DNA of 31,268 nucleotides from assembly GCA_040307715.1 (NCBI GenBank), contig JAWRJC010000119.1:1-31268 (forward strand). The letters run 5' to 3'. The position numbers and the translations under genes were made by a program. The notes under the pieces were generated by a model, which was not told the DNA's origin, made no database searches, and saw only the letters and a list, made by a program, of their open reading frames with translations. Source of the DNA: RUG13615 sp040307715 (GTDB taxonomy: Bacteria > Bacillota > Clostridia > Peptostreptococcales > Anaerovoracaceae). Positions 1-7,468 of the stretch are shown here, in pieces. Numbering within the stretch: the stretch's first letter is position 1; each line of letters begins with the position of its first letter.

Positions 1-344
1 TGTCCCGTGTCGAAGAGATCGTAATCGCTCTCCTGTTGTTTGGGAAATCCGCTCATGCCGTCCAGACGGCGGAGCGTTTCAAAACCAGCTGCGCGGCCGG
101 TCAGGATCTTATGCGTGTAGCACTGATGGCCGACATCAAAGATCAGTTTGTCTTTTGGTGTATCAAAATATCTGTGGAGCGCGATGGTGAGCTCCACGAC
201 GCCCAGATTGGAGGCCAGATGACCGCCGTTTTCTGCGACCGCATCGATCAGGTATTCCCGGATGCTGACCGCGAGCAGGCTCATCTCCTCCTCGGACATC
301 GACTTGAGATCTTCAGGAAAATGATAATTAAGCAGTGGTTTCAT
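1..344 (-). CDS. dxs: 1-deoxy-D-xylulose-5-phosphate synthase, N-terminal part (runs off the window)
   Basis: This is the first ~114 residues of DXS, the thiamine-diphosphate enzyme that joins pyruvate and glyceraldehyde 3-phosphate to open the MEP isoprenoid pathway. I translated it by hand from an ATG at 344. It begins MKPLLNYHFPEDLKSMSEEE and contains GGHLASNLGVVELT and DVGHQCYTHKILTGR, the N-terminal cofactor-domain motifs of the family. The frame is open to base 1, so the C-terminal ~500 residues lie outside the window. The gene starts 9 bp after the ispA stop, and an AGGA in the end of ispA about 14 nt upstream may be its ribosome-binding site. Lying directly after ispA it would be the last visible gene of the asp23-nusB-xse-ispA operon and would feed the same pathway. 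The identification is firm; the exact start is likely. Confidence 0.93.
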   Translation of the reverse strand, partial: MKPLLNYHFPEDLKSMSEEEMSLLAVSIREYLIDAVAENGGHLASNLGVVELTIALHRYFDTPKDKLIFDVGHQCYTHKILTGRAAGFETLRRLDGMSGFPKQQESDYDLFDTG

Positions 345-353
345 GAGTCGATT

Positions 354-1250
354 CTATTTCCTGCGGTTACGGAGCGTTTCCACGATGTTGATGAAGAATT
401 CAGCATTGTCATAGTAGTCGGCAATGCTGTCGAGCGCGAGTTCATGCAGTTCGTCCGCCCTTGCCTGGGAAGCTTCCATCCCGTGTACGCCCGGATAGGT
501 GGTCTTGCTGAGTTCTTTGTCCATGCCGACGTTCTTGCCGAGTTCTTCGACCGTGCCGGTCACATCGAGCATGTCGTCCTGGATCTGGAAAGCCAGACCG
601 ATCGCCTCGGCATAGTCCGTCAGATCATCCAGTAGCTTCTGATCCGCATTGCCGAGCATGGCGCCTGCGCGGATCGCGGCAGTAATAAGGGCCGCGGTCT
701 TGTTCAGGTGGATGTAATCGAGCATCTCGGCAGAGCAGGCTTTGCCTTCCGACTCCACGTCAGCGACCTGACCGGCGATCATTCCGGTGCAGCCCGCACC
801 TTTTGCGATTTCGTAGGCAGCCCGAACACGCGCCTTGAGCGCGCCGGGATCATCAAAGTACAGGAACATATCACGGTACATCGCTTCAAAGGCGGAATTG
901 AGCAGACCGTCACCTGCCAGCGTCGCGATGTCTTCGCCGTATACTTTGTGGTTCGTTGCGATCCCGCGTCTGAGGTCGTCATCGTCCATACACGGAAGAT
1001 CGTCGTGGATCAGAGAATAGGTATGGACATACTCGATGGCACAGGCGTACGGAATCGCCGCGCTGACGTCACCGCCGCACATCTCGCAGGCTCCGAGCAG
1101 CAGCACGGGGCGGAGCCGTTTGCCGCCTGCCATCAGGGAGTATTTCATCGAGTCATATAACGTAATACTCTTATTGTCAATCTCCGGCAGGAAGTCGAGA
1201 ATGTGATCATTGATGATCTCCAGGTATTTTTTATAGTGCTCATCCATCAT
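354..1250 (-). CDS. ispA: Farnesyl diphosphate synthase / short-chain polyprenyl synthase
   Basis: A 298-residue trans-prenyltransferase that condenses isopentenyl diphosphate with allylic diphosphates to make geranyl/farnesyl diphosphate in the cytoplasm. GGKRLRP (42-48) is the IPP-binding motif. The first Asp-rich motif is DDLPCMDDDD (83-92) and the second is QDDMLD (224-229). The length is normal for IspA. There are two adjacent ATG codons; the first (1250) follows GGAGAGGAG at good spacing. The start overlaps the 3' end of xseB by 11 bp, and dxs follows 9 bp downstream, so translation is probably coupled. Product chain length cannot be read with certainty; FPP is assumed from family and operon context. 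Confidence 0.93.
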   Translation of the reverse strand: MMDEHYKKYLEIINDHILDFLPEIDNKSITLYDSMKYSLMAGGKRLRPVLLLGACEMCGGDVSAAIPYACAIEYVHTYSLIHDDLPCMDDDDLRRGIATNHKVYGEDIATLAGDGLLNSAFEAMYRDMFLYFDDPGALKARVRAAYEIAKGAGCTGMIAGQVADVESEGKACSAEMLDYIHLNKTAALITAAIRAGAMLGNADQKLLDDLTDYAEAIGLAFQIQDDMLDVTGTVEELGKNVGMDKELSKTTYPGVHGMEASQARADELHELALDSIADYYDNAEFFINIVETLRNRRK

Positions 1251-1443
1251 GACGGTTCTCCTCTCCGATCGTTTCGATCTTTTGTTTCGCTTCGTCCAGT
1301 ACAGATCTGCAGATATTGTATTCTTTCAACCCTTCTTCGTAGCAGCGGATTGCCTCTTCCAGAGGGATCGACGGGTCGCTGATGCGGCGGGCGTATTCCT
1401 CCAGTTTCGCGAGCGATGCTTCGAAGCTCACTTTGTTCTCCAT
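1240..1443 (-). CDS. xseB: Exodeoxyribonuclease VII small subunit
   Basis: A 67-residue protein matching XseB, which binds the large subunit XseA to form the single-strand-specific exonuclease VII. The family pattern SFEASLAKLEEYARRISD followed by PLEEAIRCYEEGLK is clear. The open frame extends upstream inside xseA, but the start at 1443 (MENKVSFEAS) is the sensible one: it lies 1 nt after the xseA stop and is preceded by AAGGAACAGGTG. The stop overlaps the ispA start by 11 bp. The position between xseA and ispA is the standard Gram-positive arrangement. Confidence 0.93.
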   Translation of the reverse strand: MENKVSFEASLAKLEEYARRISDPSIPLEEAIRCYEEGLKEYNICRSVLDEAKQKIETIGEENRHDG

Positions 1444-1444
1444 A

Positions 1445-2593
1445 TCACACCTGTTCCTTCCCTGCTGCAGTACTGAGGACCTCGGCATCCGCCGTTCCGT
1501 CCTGCATGAGCAGCTCGATCCGCTGACCGGGAGCAAGATCTTTGGCGCGCGGACAGATATGTCCATCCTGATCCCGGACCATGACATAGCCCCGTTCGAG
1601 CGTATGCTTGGGATCCAGCGCTTTCAGTTTTTCGATCAGTCCGTTCAGCCGTTCCTCTCGCATCCTGATGCGGTCCCGCAGGATCTGTCCGAGCAGCGGG
1701 ACGCTGCAGGCAGCCATGCGGTTTTCCCCGTCCGCGAGGTGGCGGCGGAGGTCCCGTTCCATCCGTTCTTTCAATTCGCCGAGCCGGCCGCGCAGTTCAT
1801 GCGTATCCGGCACAGCGATATTTGCAGCGTCGGTCGGTGTTGCCGCCCGCACGTCGGCAACGAAGTCGGAAATGGCGATATCGGATTCATGGCCGACGGC
1901 GGAGATCACAGGAATGCGGCATCGATAAATGCTGCGCGCGACGATCTCTTCATTAAACGCCGCCAGATCCTCTTCTGAACCGCCGCCCCGTCCGACGATC
2001 AGAACATCGATCCAGGGGTACTCACGGTCTGCCAGATCGATGGCAGCCGCGATCTCTCCGGGGGCGGAAGGCCCCTGCACGGAGACCGGGAACAGATGGA
2101 TGTCGACATAGTCGTTGCGGTCCGTGATGATCCTGATGATGTCACGGATCGCCGCGCCGGTCTGCGCCGTCACGACACCGATATGCTTCGGGAACGGCGG
2201 GATCGGTTTCTTCTTCTCCGGATCGAACAGTCCTTCCGCAGCAAGCTTCTTTTTCAGCCTGGCAAACGCGATCGCCAGATCGCCTTCCCCGGCCAGTTCA
2301 AAGCCATTCACTGCCAGCGTGTAGGTCCCGCGTACATCGTAGACGCTGAGCCTGCCGAAGACGGTGACCTCCATGCCCGAAGCGAGCTGTTCTTTACCGC
2401 GAAGATCCTGCCAGATCGCGCAGCTGACCGAACTGCGTTCGTCTTTTAGATCGAAATAGACGTATCCGTTCTTCTGGAACGTGATCCTTGAGATTTCCCC
2501 GTGGACGGCAACGTCGCGCAGGATCGGATCGGTCTCGATCGAACGTTTGATATATTGGTTTAATTGGTAGACACTGATCGGTCTTCTTGCCAT
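1445..2593 (-). CDS. xseA: Exodeoxyribonuclease VII large subunit
   Basis: A 382-residue XseA, the catalytic subunit of exonuclease VII, which degrades single-stranded DNA in both directions in repair. The N-terminal OB-fold is seen in ISVYQLNQYIKRSIETDPIL and VHGEISRITFQKNGYVYFDLKD. The catalytic domain has IGVVTAQTGAAIRDIIRI and DVLIVGRGGGSEEDLAAFN, then AVGHESD and ATPTDAA. It is a little shorter than many homologues (about 400-450), mainly in the C-terminal coiled-coil part. The start at 2593 lies 34 bp inside the upstream TsaD-like gene and is preceded by GGGAAG about 11 nt away. xseB follows after 1 nt. The identification is secure. Confidence 0.95.
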   Translation of the reverse strand: MARRPISVYQLNQYIKRSIETDPILRDVAVHGEISRITFQKNGYVYFDLKDERSSVSCAIWQDLRGKEQLASGMEVTVFGRLSVYDVRGTYTLAVNGFELAGEGDLAIAFARLKKKLAAEGLFDPEKKKPIPPFPKHIGVVTAQTGAAIRDIIRIITDRNDYVDIHLFPVSVQGPSAPGEIAAAIDLADREYPWIDVLIVGRGGGSEEDLAAFNEEIVARSIYRCRIPVISAVGHESDIAISDFVADVRAATPTDAANIAVPDTHELRGRLGELKERMERDLRRHLADGENRMAACSVPLLGQILRDRIRMREERLNGLIEKLKALDPKHTLERGYVMVRDQDGHICPRAKDLAPGQRIELLMQDGTADAEVLSTAAGKEQV

Positions 2594-3573
2594 AGTACTC
2601 TGCTTCCCAGTCTGGCGATGCCCGCCGCGTTGTCCCGGCCCATGCCGGATGCCCCGTAAACGAAGCCGCCGCGGTCTGCCAGCGCGTTTCTGATATATGT
2701 ACTCTCTGAGACACCGCCGACCAGCACCACCGGACTGAGCCCATCCGTCATACGCCGGATCGCTCCCGCGAATGTCTGCATGAGCGCGAGGACGACCGCT
2801 TCCTTTTGTTCGGATGCGACCGTGTCCTGATCGAGGAGACTGCCGGTTTCCCTGTCTCCCAGGTCTCTTCGGATCGCTGTTTCAAGCCCGGATAGATGGA
2901 CAAAGCGGTCCGTCACCTTAAGCGCGGGAAGTTTTGCCGGCACTGTTTCTGTCCGGCAGGCGATGCGGTCCATCGCAGCCCCGGCGGGAAAACCCATACC
3001 GAGAAATACGCCGATACGGTCCAGCACCTGCCCGAAAGAAATGTCTTTCGTCCCGCCGATGATGCGGATCTCATACCCGCGGAACCGCCCGCCTTCGCAT
3101 TCTTCTCTGACCTCCAGAACCTCGCAGGTCCCGCCGCTCATATGGAACGCATAGAAACTGTCGGTTCCCGCCGGTCTTTCATGGGACGGCCAGGCTGCTT
3201 CGATATGCCCTTCCTGATGGGAAAACGCATAACAAGGCACATGCCATGCTGCCGCCAGGGAACGGCCAAGGGATACGCCCGCCGTGAAACAAGGCATATA
3301 GGATCCTTCGACAGGTCTCGGCCGCTCTGAAACGCTGACTGCACGGATCCGGGCAGGGTCGATGCCCCTGAACAGAGCTTCGGAAAGCGCGGGGAAATTC
3401 TGCACGTGCTGGAAAAGCGCTTCCTGCTGTCTGAGCCCCCGCTCCCCCTGTCTGACGGTCAGAAGCTGCCGCTCTTCACGGACGATCGTACCATCCGGCG
3501 CGGCAAGTGCCATCGACGTCGTATAGTTGCTTGTATCGATGCCCAGAACGAGCCCGCAGCGGTTGCTATGCAT
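2560..3573 (-). CDS. TsaD/Kae1-like (M22 family) protein, divergent paralogue
   Basis: A 337-residue ASKHA-fold protein of the TsaD/Kae1 (old name O-sialoglycoprotein endopeptidase, peptidase M22) family. It shows the N-terminal phosphate motif VLGIDTSNYTTSMAL, a metal-binding type HxxxH at SHQEGH (H119, H123), and the late glycine and nucleotide motifs VLVGGVSES and RDNAAGIARLG. It lacks the typical TsaD spacing and signature around HxxHYGGVVPE and instead has RQGERGLRQQEALFQHVQNF. It is therefore probably a paralogue, not the t6A synthase itself. It starts 8 bp inside the nusB end (GAGG 9 nt upstream) and overlaps xseA by 34 bp, so it is an integral operon member. The function is unknown to me; TsaD-like activity would be an inference. 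Confidence 0.8.
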   Translation of the reverse strand: MHSNRCGLVLGIDTSNYTTSMALAAPDGTIVREERQLLTVRQGERGLRQQEALFQHVQNFPALSEALFRGIDPARIRAVSVSERPRPVEGSYMPCFTAGVSLGRSLAAAWHVPCYAFSHQEGHIEAAWPSHERPAGTDSFYAFHMSGGTCEVLEVREECEGGRFRGYEIRIIGGTKDISFGQVLDRIGVFLGMGFPAGAAMDRIACRTETVPAKLPALKVTDRFVHLSGLETAIRRDLGDRETGSLLDQDTVASEQKEAVVLALMQTFAGAIRRMTDGLSPVVLVGGVSESTYIRNALADRGGFVYGASGMGRDNAAGIARLGSRVLWQEDRSVSTN

Positions 3574-4009
3574 CCTGCGCCGCCTCGTCCCGGCTGCGGA
3601 TCAGGGTGCCCAGGATCCCGTTGATATAGGACGGGGCTTTTTCCTCGCCGTACAGTTTGGCCAGTTCGACTGCTTCATTACAAACGACAGCGTCCGGCAT
3701 GTCGTCGACGAACATGATCTCGCAGATCGCGACGCGCAGGATCGCCAGTTCCGCTTTCGGCAGCCGGCTGACCGACCAGCCTTTCGCGTATTTTTTGATC
3801 TCTGCATCGATCTCGTCAAGGTGGAGCACCAGTTTGTGATAGGTGCTGACAACGTATGCCTCAAGATCGCTGTTGATTGTTTTATCGCGCAGATGCATGA
3901 ACAGCGGTGCATCGGTGGTATCCTGCTGCGCTTCCATCTGGAAAGCGATCTGCATCAGCAGTTCTCTGGCCTTCCGTCTTGTATCTGTTGCGGCGTCCCG
4001 TTTACTCAT
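3566..4009 (-). CDS. nusB: Transcription antitermination factor NusB
   Basis: A 147-residue NusB, the RNA-binding factor that with NusE/S10 recognises boxA in rRNA leader transcripts. The all-helical family pattern is seen in RRKARELLMQIAFQMEAQ near the start, and in LPKAELAILRVAICEIMF and VVCNEAVELAKLYGEEKAPSY. The frame extends further upstream, but the start at 4009 (MSKRDAATDTRRKA) is preceded by AAAGGAA at 7-nt spacing and overlaps the stop of the Asp23 gene by 8 bp. The 3' end overlaps the TsaD-like gene by 8 bp. Confidence 0.94.
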   Translation of the reverse strand: MSKRDAATDTRRKARELLMQIAFQMEAQQDTTDAPLFMHLRDKTINSDLEAYVVSTYHKLVLHLDEIDAEIKKYAKGWSVSRLPKAELAILRVAICEIMFVDDMPDAVVCNEAVELAKLYGEEKAPSYINGILGTLIRSRDEAAQDA

Positions 4010-4409
4010 GCTGTGTTCCTTTCTCCGGCGTCGTGACGCCCTGCACATGGATGTTGACTCTGGCGACCTTTTTATCGGTCATGGACTCTACCTCGCGTTT
4101 GACCGCATTCTGGATATCCCAGGCGACTTCGGGGATCTTGACGCCGTAATAAACGACCAGATAGATGTCCAGGTTGATGCCGTCCTCCGTCTGATCGACT
4201 TTGACGCCTTTGGACATGGATTCTCTGCCCAGGAGGCTTTCCTGGATGCTGTCGGTGATACCGCCGGTCAGTCCGGCGACGCCGCTGACCTTCAGCACGG
4301 CGTTGATCGCACAGACAGCGATGACCGAGTCTGCGATCTTGAGCTGACCAAGATTGTCGTCGTGGATGTATTCGTCTGATTCGATGCGGGCGCGGTTTTC
4401 TTTTGCCAT
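4002..4409 (-). CDS. Asp23/Gls24 family envelope stress protein
   Basis: A 135-residue Asp23/Gls24 (DUF322) protein. Family features are GQLKIADSVIAVCAINAVLKVSGVAG, a GITDSIQE stretch, and the C-terminal VKIPEVAWDIQNAVKREVE and NIHVQGV blocks. Members are cytoplasmic or membrane-associated, often linked to cell-envelope homeostasis; the exact role is unclear. There is no signal peptide or membrane segment here. GGAGTGAAATC precedes the ATG. It is the first gene of the leftward operon with nusB (8-bp overlap), the usual clostridial neighbourhood. A TATTAT lies about 20 nt upstream but has no good -35 partner, so I do not annotate a promoter for it. Confidence 0.9.
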   Translation of the reverse strand: MAKENRARIESDEYIHDDNLGQLKIADSVIAVCAINAVLKVSGVAGLTGGITDSIQESLLGRESMSKGVKVDQTEDGINLDIYLVVYYGVKIPEVAWDIQNAVKREVESMTDKKVARVNIHVQGVTTPEKGTQHE

Positions 4410-4527
4410 GATTTCACTCCATAATTAATCACTTTATAATACCATATCCTCCCCTTCATTGCATTAACTGCGGCGATTTTTTGGGAATAGATAAGGTTCG
4501 GAGAAACCCATATTTCTATATTTGCAG

Positions 4528-4556
4528 TTTACTTATTTGCTTTAATACAATAGAAT
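4528..4556 (+). promoter_or_regulatory. Candidate sigma-A promoter of the AGCS symporter gene
   Basis: TTTACT (4528-4533) and TAGAAT (4551-4556) are separated by exactly 17 nt and match 4/6 and 5/6 of the housekeeping consensus. An overlapping alternative is TTGCAG-18-TACAAT. Either would give a leader of about 95-100 nt before the ATG at 4660. That leader holds two mutually exclusive small stems and a T6 run (see findings). The rest of the 250-bp gap 4410-4659 shows no gene. Confidence 0.45.
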
Positions 4557-4659
4557 AGAAGCAGGATTTGAGTCTGGTAGCATCTAAACCCTTAACCAGA
4601 TGTTTTTTCCTATCAATCACACGGCAGTTTTATCCGTATCTATCAAAGGGGGTGGAGTA

Positions 4660-6063
4660 ATGGATAAAATTTCTGAAATCAATGGCGTAGTCAATGGTTT
4701 TGTATGGGGACTTCCGACGATCCTGATGATCCTTGGTGTAGGCCTGTTCCTCACCATCGTTCTGAAAGGCATCCAGTTCCGCAACATTGGATTCCTGATC
4801 CACAGCACTTACGTCAAAGCCCTGTCCAAGAAAGGACGGGAAAGCCAGGCCGGTGACGGCGACATCACCTCTTTCCAGGCAGCCATGACCTCGATTTCCG
4901 CAGTTGTCGGTTCCGGTAACATTGCCGGCTGTGCAACAGCGCTCGTATCCGGCGGTCCCGGCGCTCTGTTCTGGATGATCGTCGCGGCATTTGTCGGCAT
5001 GGCGACCAAGTTCGGCGAAATCGCACTTGGCATCAAGTATCGTGAACAGAAACCCGACGGCTCTTATGCAGGCGGCCCGATGTATTACCTGGCAAAGGGA
5101 CTTCATGCTCCCTGGCTCGGTGTCGTAGTCGCAATCATGATTGTATTCTATAGCTTCATCGTCTGCTGCGTCGTCGATACCAACACGATGGTACTTGCTA
5201 CCCAGGAAATCCTGGGCGGCGGACACTGGGCAGTGATCGGCGGTGTCTACGCAGTCTTTACAGCAATCGTCATATTCGGCGGTATCAAGCGTATCGGTAA
5301 GGTCTGCGAATTCCTGTCGCCCTTCATGGCCGGTGCCTACATCCTCGGCGGTATCCTGATCATTCTGTTCAATATCACATCGCTTCCCGAAGCGATCAAA
5401 GAGATCGTTGTTTACGCGTTCGATCCGCAGGCTGCATTCGGCGGCGCGGCCGGTATGACCGTTGTCACCTGCATGCGTTACGGATTTGCGAGAGGCATCT
5501 TCTCCAATGAAGCAGGTCTTGGTTCCGCAGGTATCACCCACTCCTCCGCGAGAGTCAACACTCCCGGCGAGCAGGCAGTCTGGGGACCGCTCGAAGTCTT
5601 CGTCGACACGATCCTGGTCTGCACCATCACCGGTCTTTCAATCATGCTGACCGGCGTGTGGGATTGCGGCAAGGACGGCGTTGCGCTGACCATGTATGCC
5701 TTTGATACCGGCCTTCCCGGCCACTTCGGGCATTACATCGTATTCGCGGCAGCGATCCTGTTCGGCTATTCCTGCCTGATCACTTACTACAACTACGCGC
5801 AGAAAGCGGCGGCTTACATCTTCGGCAACAAGAGTGACAAGGTCGTCCTCGTCCTCTGGATCGCTCTGATGTTCGTCGGTGCTTACAGCACACTGGGTGT
5901 TGTATGGGATATCGCTGACACCGTCAACGGCCTCATCATCTACCCGAACCTGATTGGTCTGCTCGTCATGTTCAAACAGATCGTCAAGATCAAGGACGAC
6001 TTCTATGGCGAACAGCTGCCGATCTACAGAGAAGAAAAACGCCTTAAGAAACAAGGCAAATAG
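4660..6063 (+). CDS. Sodium:alanine symporter (AGCS family)
   Basis: A 467-residue, very hydrophobic transporter of the alanine/glycine:cation symporter family, which imports alanine or glycine with Na+ (or H+). The family signature appears at SISAVVGSGNIAGCATAL (78-95), then GPGALFWMIVAAFVGMATKF and the conserved RYGFARGIFSNEAGLGSA. About ten or eleven membrane segments can be drawn. The frame opens at 4600, but the ATG at 4660 is preceded by AAAGGGGGTGGAG and yields the normal N-terminus. It is the only plus-strand gene in the window, divergent from the asp23 operon and convergent with dnaJ, so it is almost certainly monocistronic. The substrate (alanine versus glycine) cannot be settled from sequence. 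Confidence 0.93.
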   Translation: MDKISEINGVVNGFVWGLPTILMILGVGLFLTIVLKGIQFRNIGFLIHSTYVKALSKKGRESQAGDGDITSFQAAMTSISAVVGSGNIAGCATALVSGGPGALFWMIVAAFVGMATKFGEIALGIKYREQKPDGSYAGGPMYYLAKGLHAPWLGVVVAIMIVFYSFIVCCVVDTNTMVLATQEILGGGHWAVIGGVYAVFTAIVIFGGIKRIGKVCEFLSPFMAGAYILGGILIILFNITSLPEAIKEIVVYAFDPQAAFGGAAGMTVVTCMRYGFARGIFSNEAGLGSAGITHSSARVNTPGEQAVWGPLEVFVDTILVCTITGLSIMLTGVWDCGKDGVALTMYAFDTGLPGHFGHYIVFAAAILFGYSCLITYYNYAQKAAAYIFGNKSDKVVLVLWIALMFVGAYSTLGVVWDIADTVNGLIIYPNLIGLLVMFKQIVKIKDDFYGEQLPIYREEKRLKKQGK

Positions 6064-6101
6064 TAAATGTGAATAACCAGAGATCCATTCCGTGTGATTG
6101 C

Positions 6102-6136
6102 AGAGCGGCTGTGCTGAAAAGCGCAGCCGCTCTTTT
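6102..6136 (+). terminator. Intrinsic terminator of the AGCS symporter gene
   Basis: A perfect 10-bp GC-rich stem, AGAGCGGCTG (6102-6111) and CAGCCGCTCT (6124-6133), with a 12-nt interval is followed by TTTTA on the plus strand, 38 nt after the stop codon. Confidence 0.85.
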
Positions 6137-6137
6137 A

Positions 6138-6172
6138 CTGCCGGTCCGGCAGCGGCCCTCCGCCAGGCGGAG
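6138..6172. repeat. Two adjacent short perfect inverted repeats between the terminators
   Basis: CTGCCGG-T-CCGGCAG (6138-6152) and CTCCGCC-A-GGCGGAG (6158-6172) are two 7-bp palindromes with a single central base, only 5 nt apart. Neither has a T-run. With the flanking terminators they make four inverted repeats in 112 bp between convergent genes. Confidence 0.7.
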
Positions 6173-6183
6173 AAAGGCATTCT

Positions 6184-6213
6184 AAAAGGCGCAGAATCCG
6201 TTTCTGCGCCTTT
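6184..6213 (-). terminator. Terminator of the hrcA-grpE-dnaK-dnaJ operon (likely bidirectional)
   Basis: AAAGGCGCAGAA (6185-6196) and TTCTGCGCCTTT (6202-6213) form a perfect 12-bp stem with a 5-nt loop. On the minus strand the stem ends in TTTTAG, 26 nt past the dnaJ stop. On the plus strand it is followed by CTTTTG, so it can also back up the symporter terminator. Confidence 0.85.
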
Positions 6214-6238
6214 CTTTTGCTGCTTATGGACGAGGATG

Positions 6239-7390
6239 CTATTTGAACAGATTTTTCAGCAGATCGCTGAATTTGCTCTTTTCTTTATAGCATTCCTGTG
6301 TAACGATGTTCCCCATCTCCTCGATGGCTTTTTTCTGTTTGCCGTTGAGTTTATTCGGCACTTCCAGTTTGACTTTGACGTACAGATCGCCCTTCTTCTC
6401 TGTGTTCGGGATCGGCATACCCTTCCCTTTCAGACGGAATACCGTATCCGGCTGCGTGCCGGCCGGGATCTTGTAGGAAACCTTGTCATACGGTGTCGGC
6501 ACGGTGATGTCATCGCCGAGCGCCGCCTGATTGAAGGAGATCGGGATCTCGATCTGCAGGTCTTTGCCGCGTCTTCTGAAGACCGGATGGCTGCCGACAT
6601 CCAGAACAACATACAGGTCGCCGGGACCGCCGCCGCGCTGCCCCATCTCTCCCTGTCCTCTCAGCGTGATGACGATGCCGTCGTCCACGCCGGCCGGGAT
6701 GGTGATGTTGAGCGTGACCTGCTTTTTGATCCTGCCGGCGCCGCGGCATTCGCTGCAGGGTTTCTCGATGATCTCACCGGTCCCGTTGTACCTGTCGCAA
6801 GGCGCGACGCTCTGGAAAACGCCAAATGCCGTCCGCTGCTGTGTGTGGACTTCGCCGCTGCCGCCGCACTTCGGGCATGTGGATTTGCTGGAGCCGGGTT
6901 CTGCACCGGAACCGCTGCAGTGTTCACACTGGACGAACTTGTTCAGGCGGACCTTTTTCTTTGTGCCGGTGACTGCTTCGTCGAATGTGATCGACATCGC
7001 GTGCTGCATATCGCGGCCGCGCTGCGGACCGTTATTGCGCTGCTGGGAGAACCCTCTCGCACCGCCGCCTCCGAACATCCCGCCGAACATGTCAAAAATG
7101 TCTTCAAAGCCGCCGAATCCGCCGGTGCCAAATCCGCCGGCGCCGCCAAACCCGGCATTCGGATCGACACCTGCATGGCCGAACCTGTCATATTTTGATT
7201 TTTTGTCCGGATCGCCCAGTACACTGTAGGCTTCGTTCACTTCCTTGAAGCGTTCTTCCGCCTCTTTGTTGTCCGGGTTGCGGTCAGGATGATATTTCAT
7301 GGCCATCTTGCGGTAAGCCCTTTTGATCTCATCCTCGCTCGCGCCTTTTTTAAGGCCGAGCACCTCATAGTAATCTCTCTTCTCTGCCAT
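6239..7390 (-). CDS. dnaJ: Chaperone DnaJ (Hsp40) with one zinc-site cysteine replaced
   Basis: A 383-residue type I DnaJ, the co-chaperone that delivers clients to DnaK and stimulates its ATPase. The J domain is residues 1-70 with HPD at 34-36, followed by a Gly/Phe-rich stretch (about 77-120), the zinc domain (about 155-218) and C-terminal substrate domains. The four CxxCxGxG repeats read C155/C158, C172/C175, C198/Y201 and C212/C215. The second cysteine of repeat III is tyrosine (codon TAC at 6788-6790 on the complement). In E. coli, repeats II and III form the second zinc centre, so that centre is probably weakened here. The rest of the protein looks intact. It is the last gene of the heat-shock operon, 78 bp after dnaK with a strong hairpin between. 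Confidence 0.96.
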   Translation of the reverse strand: MAEKRDYYEVLGLKKGASEDEIKRAYRKMAMKYHPDRNPDNKEAEERFKEVNEAYSVLGDPDKKSKYDRFGHAGVDPNAGFGGAGGFGTGGFGGFEDIFDMFGGMFGGGGARGFSQQRNNGPQRGRDMQHAMSITFDEAVTGTKKKVRLNKFVQCEHCSGSGAEPGSSKSTCPKCGGSGEVHTQQRTAFGVFQSVAPCDRYNGTGEIIEKPCSECRGAGRIKKQVTLNITIPAGVDDGIVITLRGQGEMGQRGGGPGDLYVVLDVGSHPVFRRRGKDLQIEIPISFNQAALGDDITVPTPYDKVSYKIPAGTQPDTVFRLKGKGMPIPNTEKKGDLYVKVKLEVPNKLNGKQKKAIEEMGNIVTQECYKEKSKFSDLLKNLFK

Positions 7391-7418
7391 TGATCAGGTC
7401 CTGCTGTTTACGTGCTGT

Positions 7419-7440
7419 GAGGGGCCGCAAGCGGCCCCTC
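7419..7440 (-). other. Stable hairpin in the dnaK-dnaJ intergenic region
   Basis: GAGGGGCCGC (7419-7428) and GCGGCCCCTC (7431-7440) are a perfect 10-bp, almost all-GC inverted repeat, effectively 9 bp closing a CTTG loop. No T-run follows on the minus strand, so it is not a classical terminator. It may be an mRNA-stability or processing element that sets the DnaK:DnaJ ratio; that role is inferred. Confidence 0.7.
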
Positions 7441-7468
7441 CTGTTGATTATCACTTGCTTTGTTCGGA

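Noticed and set aside
4557..4659. Glycine riboswitch or T-box in the symporter leader
   Set aside because: The roughly 100-nt leader lacks the conserved glycine aptamer segments and the T-box sequence.
6098..7198. Plus-strand open frame of 366 codons opposite dnaJ
   Set aside because: It starts inside the symporter terminator and is a codon-bias shadow of dnaJ.
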